Positions 1-6,277 of a DNA stretch of 16,503 bases are shown piece after piece (within the stretch, counting starts at the first letter, position 1; the number at the start of each line of letters is the position of its first letter). A program made the position numbers and the translations under genes. The notes beneath the pieces were generated by a model. That model saw only the letters and a program-made list of their open reading frames with translations. It was not told the origin of the DNA and did no database searches. Source of the stretch: Deltaproteobacteria bacterium (GTDB lineage Bacteria; Desulfobacterota; Syntrophia; Syntrophales; Smithellaceae); NCBI GenBank assembly GCA_009668925.1, contig SBEK01000086.1:1-16503 (forward strand), written 5' to 3'.

Positions 1-60
1 GTGGAATATCGGATATATAATTAATATGAATTCAAACGGATTGGAATTAAGAAGTTAAGG

Positions 61-305
61 GATATCGAATTCTTGTTCACCCGGCAAACTGACGGGCAAG
101 GGCCTGGCGCCCGCAGCCTTGAAACGGCGGCCGGCCCGGCAAGGCCTGTGCCCGGGGCGGAAAGTGCCCGTCGGTCTTATTGCAGGCATCCCTCTTGCGC
201 GACGGGATGCAGACGCGCGCGCCCTGTTCGAGAAAACCTTCGGCGATCAGGCGGCCGATCCCGCGCGAACCGGCCGCGAGGATGGGAAGATCTCCGGCAA
301 TGCAC
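61..305 (-). pseudogene. Decayed N-terminal fragment of a short-chain dehydrogenase/reductase
   Basis: Read on the minus strand from about 304, the frame encodes IAGDLPILAAGSRGIG, then RLIAEGF, EQGARV and SRKRDAC. This matches the first Rossmann strand, TGxxxGIG turn and second strand of classical short-chain dehydrogenases (compare the usual LxGKTALVTGGSRGIG). No start codon precedes it; the frame runs back into the end of the helicase gene. After the SRK segment, likeness to the family (ALPG, ALARQFAG, EQEFDI) is scattered over different frames, which implies several frameshifts. Homology stops near 61, just before the usual NNAG motif, and the sequence turns AT-rich (1-60, where I see nothing else). 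It is a remnant of about 75 codons that has lost its start, catalytic Ser-Tyr-Lys and C-terminus. The assignment comes from motif reading, not a search. It is not a displaced piece of the intact reductase at 4954-5766, whose sequence differs. Confidence 0.6.
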
Positions 306-1907
306 TTATTGCGGTTCGGTGATGTCGAGAATCTTATCCACGTTGAAAATTCGTTTCTCTTTGCGCTCGGTGCAGAAGGCTTCGAGGCCCAGGTAGGGGT
401 ATCCTTTATATTCCATGTCGCCCATGAACAGGGGGCGAATCACCCGGCGCGATTTTTCATCCTGCCCTTTGAGGTAAAGAATTTCGATGCTCTTCTTTTG
501 AGTGATGGCGTCCGCAATCATTTTCATCTTGTCTTCGCGGCCCAGAGTCCTGGCGGACTGCGCGTATTGAATGCCCGTGAGAAACTTCACGACCTGCCAG
601 TCCATCAGGATATGATTCTTCCGGAGGGGCTGTTTCAGGATAATACCGGCCAGCGTCGTGCAGCGCGAGAGGGCGACGTACATCTGACCGTGCGCGAATG
701 TGCCGCGCCCGACGTCGATGACCACGTTTTCAAACGTCTTCCCCTGGCTCTTATGGATGGTCACCGCAAAGGCCAGGCGCACCGGGTATTGTCGGAACGA
801 TCCGACTTCCTCGGAGCGCAGCTCTTCGTCTTTCAAAAAGAACCGGTAGATTTTCCAGGTGTAGGGCCCGATGCGGGCGGTATCGCCGTTGTCGAGTTCA
901 GCGACGATCACGTCTTCGCCTTCGTCATCCTTTTCAAATTTGCGGATCGTGCCGATCGTGCCGTTGATCCACTGGCCGAGGGAATCATTGTTGAGCAGCA
1001 TAATCTGTGCGCCTTTTTTCAACTTGAGCTCCACGGCCGTCGGTAGATATTCTTTGCCGAAATCCCCCTCAACGACGCCCGCGGCTTTCCAGGCTCTACC
1101 GGGAAGCTCGGCCAGACGCTTTTCATTGATCGCGTCCGCGAGATCGTTGGTGCTGGTGAGCGACAAATAAAAAGAGCCGGGAGGGGGTTCAAACTGCGGG
1201 TCGCAGCGCGCATTGAATTTGGCCAGATCGTCATCCGTTACCGAGCGGTTGCGGATCGTGTTTAAGAGCCGGACGAATTCATCGTCTTTCTGGCGGTAGA
1301 CTTTTTCGAGTTCGACATATTCGATGGGCAGAGCGTTGAAAACCTTCGCGCTGAAAAAATAGGGCGTCGGGTAGTGGCTTTTGAAAATCTCGCGTTCGGC
1401 CGACGTGACGACCGGCGGCAGTTGATACAAATCGCCGATGAAAATCATCTGGACGCCGCCGAACGGCGCTTTTTCGTCCGAACCGTTCAAGCGCAGAAAC
1501 TTGTCGATGCAGTCGAGCAGATCGGCCCGCACCATCGACACCTCGTCGATGATGATGGTGGTCAATTTCTTGTAAACGGTGGCTTTGTCTTTTTCGGATT
1601 TCTTCTTCCTTTTGATCGCCGCCGGCGTTACATTCGGTTTGAAATGAAAAAAGGAATGGATCGTCTGACCCTCGACGTTGACCGCCGCCACGCCCGTGGG
1701 GGCCAGGGTCACCACTTTTTTGCGGGTGCTCCCCCGGAAATACTGAAGCAGGGTGGATTTCCCCGTGCCCGCGCGCCCGGTGACCAGGATGTTCTGGTCC
1801 GTTTCCTCCATGAGCGCCAGTGCGCGTCGGAATTCGGGATTGAAATCAATCTCGGGGGACTTGGATTTGGGGGTCATGAAATATTTTTGCCTCGCAGGGT
1901 TATTCAT
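306..1907 (-). CDS. PIF1-type DNA helicase with C-terminal WYL-like domain
   Basis: A 533-residue superfamily 1B helicase, expected to unwind DNA 5'-3' in repair or replication-fork maintenance. Seen: Walker A GRAGTGKS (44-51), the following LAPTGVAA segment (68-75), Walker B IIIDEVSMV (118-126), GDLYQLPPV (158-166) and the C-terminal helicase motifs VTIHKSQGKTF (382-392) and YVALSRC (410-416). Residues about 455-533 (MIADAITQKKSIEILY onward, ending IFNVDKILDI) resemble a WYL domain, a fusion known for Thermotoga elfii Pif1, where the WYL part binds single-stranded DNA. Start is uncertain: ATG at 1907 is used here; GTG at 1913 and ATG at 1877 are alternatives, and none has a strong ribosome binding site. 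The gene is divergent from gldA. Two residues past its stop lies the dehydrogenase remnant. Confidence 0.9.
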   Translation of the reverse strand: MNNPARQKYFMTPKSKSPEIDFNPEFRRALALMEETDQNILVTGRAGTGKSTLLQYFRGSTRKKVVTLAPTGVAAVNVEGQTIHSFFHFKPNVTPAAIKRKKKSEKDKATVYKKLTTIIIDEVSMVRADLLDCIDKFLRLNGSDEKAPFGGVQMIFIGDLYQLPPVVTSAEREIFKSHYPTPYFFSAKVFNALPIEYVELEKVYRQKDDEFVRLLNTIRNRSVTDDDLAKFNARCDPQFEPPPGSFYLSLTSTNDLADAINEKRLAELPGRAWKAAGVVEGDFGKEYLPTAVELKLKKGAQIMLLNNDSLGQWINGTIGTIRKFEKDDEGEDVIVAELDNGDTARIGPYTWKIYRFFLKDEELRSEEVGSFRQYPVRLAFAVTIHKSQGKTFENVVIDVGRGTFAHGQMYVALSRCTTLAGIILKQPLRKNHILMDWQVVKFLTGIQYAQSARTLGREDKMKMIADAITQKKSIEILYLKGQDEKSRRVIRPLFMGDMEYKGYPYLGLEAFCTERKEKRIFNVDKILDITEPQ

Positions 1908-1929
1908 AATCACAATTCGCCGCCGTATT

Positions 1930-1941
1930 CAATGATCATTG
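1930..1941. promoter_or_regulatory. 12-bp perfect palindrome in the helicase/gldA divergent interval
   Basis: CAATGATCATTG is a perfect palindrome 22 bp upstream of the helicase start and next to a possible promoter for gldA. It could be an operator serving either gene. It is short and found only once, so it may be chance. Confidence 0.25.
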
Positions 1942-1942
1942 T

Positions 1943-1972
1943 TTGATTTTGACTAAGGACTGGTGTAAAAAT
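1943..1972 (+). promoter_or_regulatory. Possible sigma-70 promoter for gldA
   Basis: TTGATT (1943-1948) is followed after 17 bp by TAAAAA (1966-1971), each matching 4 of 6 consensus positions, with a TG just upstream of the -10. It lies about 105 bp before the gldA start. Weak match, no other support. Confidence 0.25.
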
Positions 1973-2079
1973 GCGGCGTCGCGTTGATTCAGTCAATCGG
2001 TCGCCGGGTTTGGGCTTCCTGAGCCCGCCCGATATTTACCTGAAGCCATGGAATCGTGAGCAGGATAAAAGGAGAGGCT

Positions 2080-3174
2080 ATGATCTGGAAAGCGGTTTTC
2101 CCCGGGAAATACATTCAAGGTGAAGGAGTCTTAAGGGAGCTGCCGGATTGGATTCACTGGTTCGGCAAAACGGGGTTGATCGTGGCTTCGCGCTCGGCGC
2201 AGAAGCTGCTCGCGCCTTATGCCGCCATCCTGCAGGCCGGTGCCGTCGCGGTGGAACCGTTTCCCGGCGAGTGCTCGGAAAAAGAATTGACGAGCGTTGC
2301 CCAGGCGATGGCCCGGACGAAGCCCGACGTCATCGTCGGCATGGGCGGAGGCAAAGCGATTGACACGGCGAAAATTTCCGCCGACCGGGCGGGCCTGCCC
2401 GTCATCGTTGTGCCCACCATCGCCTCGACCGACGCGCCGTGCAGCGGCTGCGCCGTCGTCTATTCGGAAGCGGGCGCGTTCGCCGGGGTCCTCTATCAGA
2501 AAATGAACCCGCAGGTCGTCCTCGTGGATACCGCCGTCATCGCCAATGCCCCGGTGCGCTTTCTGGTCGCGGGCATGGGCGATGCGCTCGCGACCTGGTT
2601 TGAAGCCCGCTCGTGCAACCGCACCTGTTCGCCCAACGCCTGCGGCGGACTTTCCACCCTGACTGGGATGAACCTGGCGAAGCTCTGCTACGACACGCTG
2701 TTGGCTTACGGCCCGGCCGCCAAAACCGCCTGCGAAGAGCACCTTGTCACGCCGGCGCTGAACCATATTATCGAAGCCAACATTCTGCTTTCCGGCCTCG
2801 GCTTCGAAAGCGGGGGCCTGGGCGCGGCCCATTCCGTGCACAACGGCCTCACCGCCCTTCCCGAAACGCACCGTTTCTACCACGGCGAGAAAGTCGCCTT
2901 CGGCGTGGTGACCGGTCTGGCGCTGGCCGACGCAGCGCCCGAGGAAACCGATCGGGTGTATGCCTTTGCCGAAGAGATCGGCCTGCCGACGACGCTGGCC
3001 GACGTCGGCCTCAAAAATGCAGACCGGAGCGCGCTCTTGATCGCGGCTCAAAAAGCCTGTGCGCCGGAAGAATGCATTCATCATGAAGCGGGCGAGATCA
3101 CGCCGGAAAAAGTTCTGAATGCAATGCTGGCCGCAAACGCCCTGGGTGAGAAAAGAAAAAGAAACCGCGCTTGA
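2080..3174 (+). CDS. gldA: Glycerol dehydrogenase (iron-containing/GldA family)
   Basis: A 364-residue cytoplasmic NAD-dependent dehydrogenase that in the family oxidises glycerol to dihydroxyacetone, or reduces small hydroxycarbonyls in reverse. Seen: N-terminal FPGKYIQGEGVL, the GMGGGKAIDTAK nucleotide-binding loop (87-98), PTIASTDAPCS (112-122), and metal ligands Asp168 in GMGDALATWFEA, His251 in GAAHSVHNG and His268 in FYHGEKVAFG. The order and wording of these blocks closely follow enterobacterial GldA, and the length is usual (about 365). ATG at 2080 is preferred over the in-frame GTG at 2056 because AAAGGAGAGG sits just before it. It stands alone: no dihydroxyacetone kinase or glycerol transporter is adjacent, so the physiological substrate is not settled by context. 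Its 3' end faces the molybdenum-carrier gene. Confidence 0.92.
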   Translation: MIWKAVFPGKYIQGEGVLRELPDWIHWFGKTGLIVASRSAQKLLAPYAAILQAGAVAVEPFPGECSEKELTSVAQAMARTKPDVIVGMGGGKAIDTAKISADRAGLPVIVVPTIASTDAPCSGCAVVYSEAGAFAGVLYQKMNPQVVLVDTAVIANAPVRFLVAGMGDALATWFEARSCNRTCSPNACGGLSTLTGMNLAKLCYDTLLAYGPAAKTACEEHLVTPALNHIIEANILLSGLGFESGGLGAAHSVHNGLTALPETHRFYHGEKVAFGVVTGLALADAAPEETDRVYAFAEEIGLPTTLADVGLKNADRSALLIAAQKACAPEECIHHEAGEITPEKVLNAMLAANALGEKRKRNRA

Positions 3175-3187
3175 GGGTTATTCCCCG

Positions 3188-3211
3188 GACAATCCGGCGC
3201 GATCGATTGTC
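3188..3211. terminator. Weak inverted repeat between convergent genes
   Basis: GACAATC and GATTGTC pair as a 7-bp stem around a 10-nt loop, 13 bp after the gldA stop and 46 bp after the stop of the convergent minus-strand gene. There is no T-tract on either side, so a terminator role is only positional inference. Confidence 0.25.
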
Positions 3212-3257
3212 AAGGCGTTCGCTGTACCCGGACGCACAGGAATCTCCACGGTGTTCA

Positions 3258-3728
3258 TCAGGTTTGATCTTCCATGAAAGTTCGGTTAAGCAGGCGCAGG
3301 GTGGCCTCGTAGATCGCCGGGTCTTTGCCGGCCTTGGGGCCGGCCACGTTGAGTGTTTTGACTTGCTGTGTTGCGATCCAGGATGCGAGCATCGCGGCCG
3401 CTTCACCGCAGGCCAATTCTTTCAGGTCCAGATGAAGCCACGGTTTTGCATGACGCTCCGCAAATTCCCGGGTCAGCGCCGATCCCCCGGTCAGGCGTCC
3501 GTGGGAAACGATCACGGTGCCGTCGGCGTCCAGCACGTTCTGCTCGGTTCTCCGGGCATATTCTCCCGTCGGCATTTCCCGGAGCTGATACTTTGCGTCG
3601 AGCGGGCCGTCCTCCGTTTTCCTGCCCTTCGGCAGCCAGCCGCCGTGGGGTATGCGGCGACCAATGGCGAAGTCCAGGGCCGCCCGGTCCGCACCCGTCT
3701 GTCCGCCGGAGATGATTTTACGGATCAT
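3258..3728 (-). CDS. Putative molybdenum carrier protein (circularly permuted YpsA/SLOG family)
   Basis: A 156-residue cytoplasmic protein. Its start, MIRKIISGGQTGADRAALD, followed by GWLPKGRKTEDG, and the later TEQNVLDADGTVIVSHG, LTGGSALT and LNVAGPKAG segments, match the family annotated as putative molybdenum carrier or circularly permuted YpsA, a SLOG/Rossmannoid fold. Glycine-rich SGGQTGADR and GGSALT segments are expected to form the ligand pocket; nucleotide-derived ligands are predicted for SLOG proteins, and the molybdenum label comes from a related cofactor carrier. The start has a strong site, GGAGGGG, four bases upstream of the ATG. It overlaps the end of the upstream 90-residue gene by 11 bp, so the two are probably translationally coupled. 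No molybdopterin synthesis gene is nearby, so the metal role is unproven here. Confidence 0.85.
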   Translation of the reverse strand: MIRKIISGGQTGADRAALDFAIGRRIPHGGWLPKGRKTEDGPLDAKYQLREMPTGEYARRTEQNVLDADGTVIVSHGRLTGGSALTREFAERHAKPWLHLDLKELACGEAAAMLASWIATQQVKTLNVAGPKAGKDPAIYEATLRLLNRTFMEDQT

Positions 3729-3990
3729 GATCCCCCTCCAGCAGATCGCGCAACACCGGTTTCATGTAAATGTCGTCAAGATTAAACTGGCGGAGCGCCT
3801 TGAGTGCGGCCTGGATTCTTTCTCCGACGTCGGCGCGGGAATTGAGGATCAGGACGTATTTGCCGGAAATGCGGCAAAGGCCGCCGGGGCTCGCCGCTTC
3901 CTCCAGTGTGATGCTTTCTTCACGGACGGCGATGCCGAGCCTTTCGGCCACCTCTTCGAGGCTTCTTAAAAGAATTTCCTCATCCATCAT
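3718..3990 (-). CDS. Conserved-looking 90-residue protein of unknown function
   Basis: Not assigned to a named family. The product starts MMDEEILLRSLEEVAERLGI, contains GGLCRISGKYVLILNSR in the middle and ends with NLDDIYMKPVLRDLLEGD. It looks like a small soluble alpha/beta protein: an amphipathic N-terminal helix, a beta hairpin around the GGLC motif, then two helices. The resemblance to short bacterial hypotheticals with a GGxCxxxGxxxLxLxxR core is from memory. Its start (ATG 3990 or 3987) has no good ribosome binding site; GAAAGGACAAGG lies about 25 bases upstream. The frame stays open upstream to 4356, but that extension is low-complexity and not protein-like. The gene overlaps the molybdenum-carrier gene by 11 bp, so the two are likely co-expressed. 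Confidence 0.7.
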   Translation of the reverse strand: MMDEEILLRSLEEVAERLGIAVREESITLEEAASPGGLCRISGKYVLILNSRADVGERIQAALKALRQFNLDDIYMKPVLRDLLEGDHDP

Positions 3991-4234
3991 CGATTGCGCC
4001 CGGCCGTTTTCAGCGGCCTTGTCCTTTCCCGTGCTCTTCTGCCGCAACCCTGAATACCAGATTCGATTATTTATCCGCAGCCGCGAAAAATCCACAAAAA
4101 TTTCGGACGCCGACGTCCCGGAAACTCGCGAGGTGTTCCGAAAAGAATCGTCCGTAAAAGGTGGGTGCTGCTCCCCGCGTCGCGGCATCCGATATGGGGC
4201 AGCCGGGCGTTTTAGCGGTGAAGCAGGTGCCGGG

Positions 4235-4384
4235 ATGGAGAGAAAAATAAAAGTGTGGCTGCCGGTTGTGTTGGGGGCCCTGGCCGGCCCGTATTGGCTG
4301 CGGTCTGGAAAGAGTCCGCCGGGAAATTCCGGCGGCCCGCGCAGGGGCTTGCTCAAAAGAACGTCGCGGCGTTCGCGGAACTAA
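4235..4384 (+). CDS. Marginal small membrane-peptide frame (49 codons)
   Basis: The frame starts MERKIKVWLPVVLGALAG, a basic N-terminus followed by one hydrophobic segment, then turns into an arginine/glycine/proline-rich tail. Start shape and hydrophobic stretch recall small single-span inner-membrane proteins. Against it: no good ribosome binding site (only GGTG before the ATG), a tail that looks like non-coding GC-rich translation, and a strong hairpin inside the frame. It is either a small lone gene or a remnant; I lean to non-coding. Confidence 0.2.
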   Translation: MERKIKVWLPVVLGALAGPYWLRSGKSPPGNSGGPRRGLLKRTSRRSRN

Positions 4385-4403
4385 TGAAGCGCCGGGGGAT
4401 GCG

Positions 4404-4426
4404 CCCGGTACTCCGGGTTCTTTTCC
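4404..4426 (+). terminator. Possible rho-independent terminator, plus strand
   Basis: CCCGG/CCGGG (4404-4417) forms a 5-bp stem with a TACT loop, followed by TTCTTTTCC. It would end transcription from the marginal frame upstream. The stem is short. Confidence 0.3.
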
Positions 4427-4427
4427 T

Positions 4428-4450
4428 GCCGGTTCATCCGGATAACCGGC
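4428..4450 (-). terminator. Hairpin just past the TerB-like gene
   Basis: GCCGGTT and AACCGGC make a perfect 7-bp stem with a 9-nt loop, two bases beyond the stop of the minus-strand TerB-like gene. The bases that follow on the minus strand are A-rich, not T-rich, so it is more likely an RNA 3'-end stabiliser or weak terminator than a classical intrinsic one. Confidence 0.35.
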
Positions 4451-4452
4451 GT

Positions 4453-4869
4453 CTATTCCCACTCGAAACGGTTGAGTTCCAGGCGATCGTCCGCGGGACC
4501 ATCCGGCGCCGGGGAAACCTTCGCCAGTTCTTCTTTCCAGTGTCCGCCCAGCCCGTTTTGCGTCGCGACTGAGCGGAGCCAGGAAATTTCCGCCTCATGC
4601 ATCTTCCCGTCGGCCGCGGACAGGCTAAGACCGTCGCGGATGAAGCCCGTCGCAACATCCTTCGATGCGAAAAGAGGCGGCTCGTCGATGATGCAGTTGT
4701 TTTCGAGAATTTCAGCGATTCTTTCGGCGCAGAACTTGGCGTTAAAGCCGAGCCGGTTTCCGATCTCCAGCATCAACTGCTTTTCCCGGTCATGAATTTC
4801 GTGGTCCTTGCGGATGAGGAGGAGCAGTCCTTTGTAATAGAGGCTCCGGTCCATCAAAGATATTTTCAC
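4453..4869 (-). CDS. TerB-like helical protein, possible two-repeat form
   Basis: A 138-residue soluble, mostly helical protein. Two segments have the TerB-type pattern of an acidic loop between helices: IRKDHEIHDREKQLMLEIG (19-37) and SAADGKMHEAEISWLRSVA (84-102). TerB-fold proteins bind metal through acidic residues in such loops and occur in tellurite-stress and membrane-associated systems; the role here is unknown, and no other ter gene is near. GTG at 4869 is chosen because AAAGGAG lies at normal spacing upstream; an upstream in-frame ATG at 4896 would place that site inside the gene. The C-terminal 25 residues are low in motif content. It lies 84 bp downstream of the reductase gene on the same strand and could be read from the same transcript. 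Confidence 0.65.
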   Translation of the reverse strand: MKISLMDRSLYYKGLLLLIRKDHEIHDREKQLMLEIGNRLGFNAKFCAERIAEILENNCIIDEPPLFASKDVATGFIRDGLSLSAADGKMHEAEISWLRSVATQNGLGGHWKEELAKVSPAPDGPADDRLELNRFEWE

Positions 4870-4953
4870 CAGGCAACACTCCTTTTTCGAAAGCACCCGG
4901 CGTCCGGAATCGGGGCGGGCGAGACCGCCGGTGCGTTTCGCTGCCGCCGCCGG

Positions 4954-5766
4954 TCAGGGCTTCGGGACGTGGGGGGAGCTCACCGTCATTTTGGCTCCCA
5001 GATGATAACCGCCGTCGAGCACCAGGATTTCTCCGGTGATCAGAGAGGCCTCCTCAATCAGGAAAAGAACCGTCGGTGCGATCGTTTCCGGTGTGGCGGT
5101 TCTCCGGAGGGGGTTTACCGCCTCCAGATAATTCTTCAGCAATTCGTAATTTTCACGCCCCATGCCGCCCTGGAGCCATTCGCCCTGGATGAACCCGGGG
5201 CAGACGGCGTTGACCCGTATTTCCGGCCCCAGCGCACGGGCGAGGGATTTGGTCATGGTCACGAGCGCCCCCTTGGAGGCGCAATAGGCAATGCAGCTTC
5301 CGTTGCCCGTTAATGCGGCAGTGGAGGCGATGTTCACCACGGCTCCCTTTCCGGTCTTTTTCAGATGCGGGGCCGCCGCCCTGATCAACTGGTAAGGTCC
5401 CACCAGATTGACATTGTAAATGCCGATAAAATCTTCCTTCTGCAGGCCTTCGAGATTGTCATGGGCGCAGAATTTTGTCGTTCCCGCATTGTTCACCAGG
5501 GCGTCGAGGCGGCCCCATTTGGTTATCGTTTCCTCAACCATGCGCCGGCAATCCGCGTCGTCTGCAACATTGGCGCGGCAAAGCAGCGTTTCCGCGCCCG
5601 CGGCAGTGCACGCCGCCTGAACTTCCAGCGCTTCCTTTTCGCTTTTCGAGTAATTGATCACGACGTGGTAGCGGTTTTGAGCCAGCAATGTTGCGACGGC
5701 GGCGCCCACGCCCCGGGAGGATCCCGTGACAATGGCGACTTTGTTTTGACGTTCGTGATGGGACAT
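4954..5766 (-). CDS. SDR-family oxidoreductase, FabG-like
   Basis: A 270-residue classical short-chain dehydrogenase. Seen: cofactor-binding TGSSRGVG (14-21), NNAG (92-95), and the catalytic Ser148 (NIAST), Tyr161 and Lys165 (YCASK), followed by IRVNAVCPGFI (183-193) and LITGEILVLDGGY near the end, as in 3-oxoacyl-ACP reductase and related enzymes. Residues near the second strand read NYSKSEK, without the Arg often seen in NADPH users, so cofactor choice is open. Start at ATG 5766 is supported by AAGGAGGAATTTTC directly upstream. Substrate cannot be told from sequence; no fatty-acid synthesis genes adjoin it, so it is as likely a catabolic hydroxyacyl or alcohol dehydrogenase as a FabG. The TerB-like gene follows on the same strand. 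Confidence 0.9.
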   Translation of the reverse strand: MSHHERQNKVAIVTGSSRGVGAAVATLLAQNRYHVVINYSKSEKEALEVQAACTAAGAETLLCRANVADDADCRRMVEETITKWGRLDALVNNAGTTKFCAHDNLEGLQKEDFIGIYNVNLVGPYQLIRAAAPHLKKTGKGAVVNIASTAALTGNGSCIAYCASKGALVTMTKSLARALGPEIRVNAVCPGFIQGEWLQGGMGRENYELLKNYLEAVNPLRRTATPETIAPTVLFLIEEASLITGEILVLDGGYHLGAKMTVSSPHVPKP

Positions 5767-6277
5767 GAAAATTCCTCCTTATACGGCAGCGACGCTTGGC
5801 CCTGCCTTCTGCTTTCTGTTTTTTCGTTGGCCGTGCCCGGTCGAAATTACGATCCGCGCAGCGCGTCCAATCTTGCACATTTCATCAATTTCATCAACCC
5901 CAAGACGCCTTAAGGAATGCTTTGCAGAGTGTCGCGATTTTGCCGCGCCGCAAATGACCGGAGAAAACATTTTGATTCCATTTCGGCGATCGGGCATCGT
6001 CAGGACGCGGGAGTTGCCGGCCGCGCCGCGTTTCGGGCCGGTTGGCGGGGAATCATCCGCACAATCTCTTTGACACGGACGCGCCGGCTATGGTTTACTT
6101 TGCCGCCCTGGTGGGCAGAAGGGGAGCCGGAATCGCGGCGGGCCTTTTTGCGGAACTGGTGCTGCAAGGCGGACTGATGAACCGCCCGCGGGTCCGGGAG
6201 CAAAGAATGGCGGACGTGCGGGGCGGGAGAAGCCGGAAGCGGTGATCCGGCCGGAAAGACAGCGGGGGTGCCGTGTC
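5767..6277. other. 511-bp divergent interval, no convincing gene
   Basis: The interval separates the minus-strand reductase from the plus-strand sigma-54 activator and should hold both promoters. A candidate promoter for the activator lies at 6070-6099. A short plus-strand frame (6090-6245) overlaps a possible GTG start of the activator by GTGA, but its product does not look like a known protein. I found no clear promoter for the reductase. Confidence 0.5.
6070..6099 (+). promoter_or_regulatory. Candidate sigma-70 promoter for the sigma-54 activator gene
   Basis: A perfect TTGACA (6070-6075) is followed after 18 bp by TTTACT (6094-6099, 4 of 6 consensus). It lies about 180 bp upstream of the activator start, on the same strand, with no better candidate closer. 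Sequence match only. Confidence 0.35.

Larger units (their letters stand above)
3991..4452. other. 462-bp interval, no convincing gene
   Basis: This stretch lies between two minus-strand units. Open frames across it on both strands are arginine/proline-rich and unlike proteins. It holds a marginal 49-codon plus-strand frame (4235-4384) and several GC-rich hairpins, of which CCGCCGG/CCGGCGG (4316-4335) is the strongest. An AT-rich patch near 4062-4100 could carry the promoter of the minus-strand pair below: TTGTGG and TAAATA, 18 bp apart when read on the minus strand. That match is weak. Confidence 0.5.

Noticed and set aside
2131..3084. A 317-codon minus-strand frame across gldA
   Set aside because: It mirrors gldA, is rich in Arg, Gly and His, and has no motif; gldA itself matches its family throughout.
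3991..4356. N-terminal extension of the 90-residue protein upstream of 3990
   Set aside because: The extension is proline/arginine-rich with no protein-like pattern; the conserved-looking part begins at MMDEEIL.
6090..6245. A 51-codon plus-strand frame (MVYFAALVG start) overlapping a GTG at 6242 by GTGA, suggesting a coupled leader peptide
   Set aside because: No ribosome binding site and no family likeness; the candidate -10 element overlaps its first codons, so it would lack a leader. The activator start at 6278 explains the site better.
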